A stretch of DNA of 5,869 nt from an uncultured Lentisphaeria bacterium (lineage in GTDB: Bacteria > Verrucomicrobiota > Lentisphaeria > Victivallales > Victivallaceae), in NCBI GenBank assembly GCA_903821255.1, contig CAIJKT010000191.1, positions 1-5,869 of the forward strand. Reading direction: 5' to 3'. How positions within the stretch are numbered: position 1 is the first letter of the stretch; each line of letters starts with the position of its first letter. The translations under genes and the position numbers were made by a program. The notes below the pieces were generated by a model. That model worked only from the letters and a program-made list of their open reading frames with translations, was not told the origin of the DNA and ran no database searches. Below, piece after piece: positions 5,392 through 5,869 of the stretch.

Positions 5392-5869
5392 TTACCCCCT
5401 CCCGTGACTTTTCTCAATACCAGTTTGTTGCATCTGGTCAGCACCAGCGTATTCTTGATCTTCAATCAGCCACTCGAAATCCTCGCTTTCCATCTTTATC
5501 GTTTCAGCGATAGCCGTAGGCATCACCACCTTGACACCTGGTTTCTTATCAATATCAGAAATATATATATATTTTGATAACTGCCGTCTTTATCCAGTTC
5601 TGTTGAAAAATTACGGGGGGAAATGTCTCAAACCCTATGGCACTGTTGCGGTATTCCTGAAAGTGCCGGATTAGCGGAACCGCTGTTTCCAGAAGCGTTA
5701 TTTTCCCGGAACCCGCTGTTATCTCCTCAACCATTTCCCTCCAGTAAGGCCGGATTGCCTAGTTTATGGTTACTTTCATATACTTGTCTGGAGAATGTGC
5801 TGCGGCTGACTGAACTGTTGACTGGAGGGGCGGGAAACGAAGAAGTAAGCGCTGTAATGAGCGGGGTTG
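5392..5869 (-). pseudogene. Unidentified gene, 3' part, broken by TAG and two slippage frameshifts
   Basis: Three frames join into one protein-like reading. From the window edge, frame 1 ends ...HSPDKYMKVTIN and meets TAG at 5761-5759; it resumes AIRPYWREMVEEITAGSG and runs to ETFPP. At a C6 run (5620-5615) the reading must move by one base, giving RNFSTELDKDGSYQN; a C7 run would restore it. At (TA)5 (5571-5562) it shifts again to IYISDIDKKPGVKVVMP and runs to ...GIEKSHGRG and TAA 5394-5392, with TAG next; (TA)4 would restore it. I do not recognise the protein. It looks soluble with an acidic C-terminus (MESEDFEWLIEDQEYAGAD). The 5' part lies outside the window, and the frame before HSPDKY is uncertain. 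Sequencing error in the two simple repeats cannot be excluded, but it would not explain the TAG. Confidence 0.65.

Overview
The window looks like chromosomal DNA of a low-to-moderate G+C Gram-negative bacterium. The best guess is the Planctomycetota-Verrucomicrobiota-Lentisphaerota group, possibly a Victivallales-like gut or sediment organism. The clue is the N-terminus of the large repeat protein: a short double-CxxC zinc ribbon, then a charged linker and one membrane span, a layout I associate with that group. This is inference from style, not from a marker gene. Every gene I can support lies on the minus strand.

Layout, in the direction of transcription (right to left). (1) 5869-4918 is a decayed region. 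It holds the 3' end of an unidentified gene broken by a TAG and two slippage-type frameshifts (5869-5392), then the N-terminal part of a GNAT acetyltransferase broken by TGA exactly where a Trp is expected (5383-5219), then an orphan ORF with no ATG (5247-4918). (2) 4917-4459 is non-coding. It has a candidate promoter near 4834-4807 and a strongly structured element at 4703-4582 that ends in a U6 tract. The element can fold in two mutually exclusive ways, like an attenuator or a stand-alone terminated RNA. (3) 4455-1 is a compact cluster of four genes: a 70-residue exported or membrane-anchored protein with two DnaJ-type CxxCxGxG knuckles; an exported S9-family serine peptidase with an intact Ser-Asp-His triad; a 775-residue protein with zinc ribbon, membrane span, nine WG repeats and five SEL1 repeats; and the start of a secreted SEL1-type protein cut by the left edge.

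The four genes have intergenic gaps of 17, 49 and 81 bases and mostly good ribosome binding sites, so they may be cotranscribed. All appear to act at or outside the cytoplasmic membrane. A plausible common theme is an envelope-associated peptidase with repeat-protein scaffolds, but no substrate or pathway can be read from the sequence. The most interesting signals are the two-state RNA-like element, the 69-bp direct repeats that bracket the WG array inside one gene, and the pseudogenes whose lesions can be located to single codons and short repeats.
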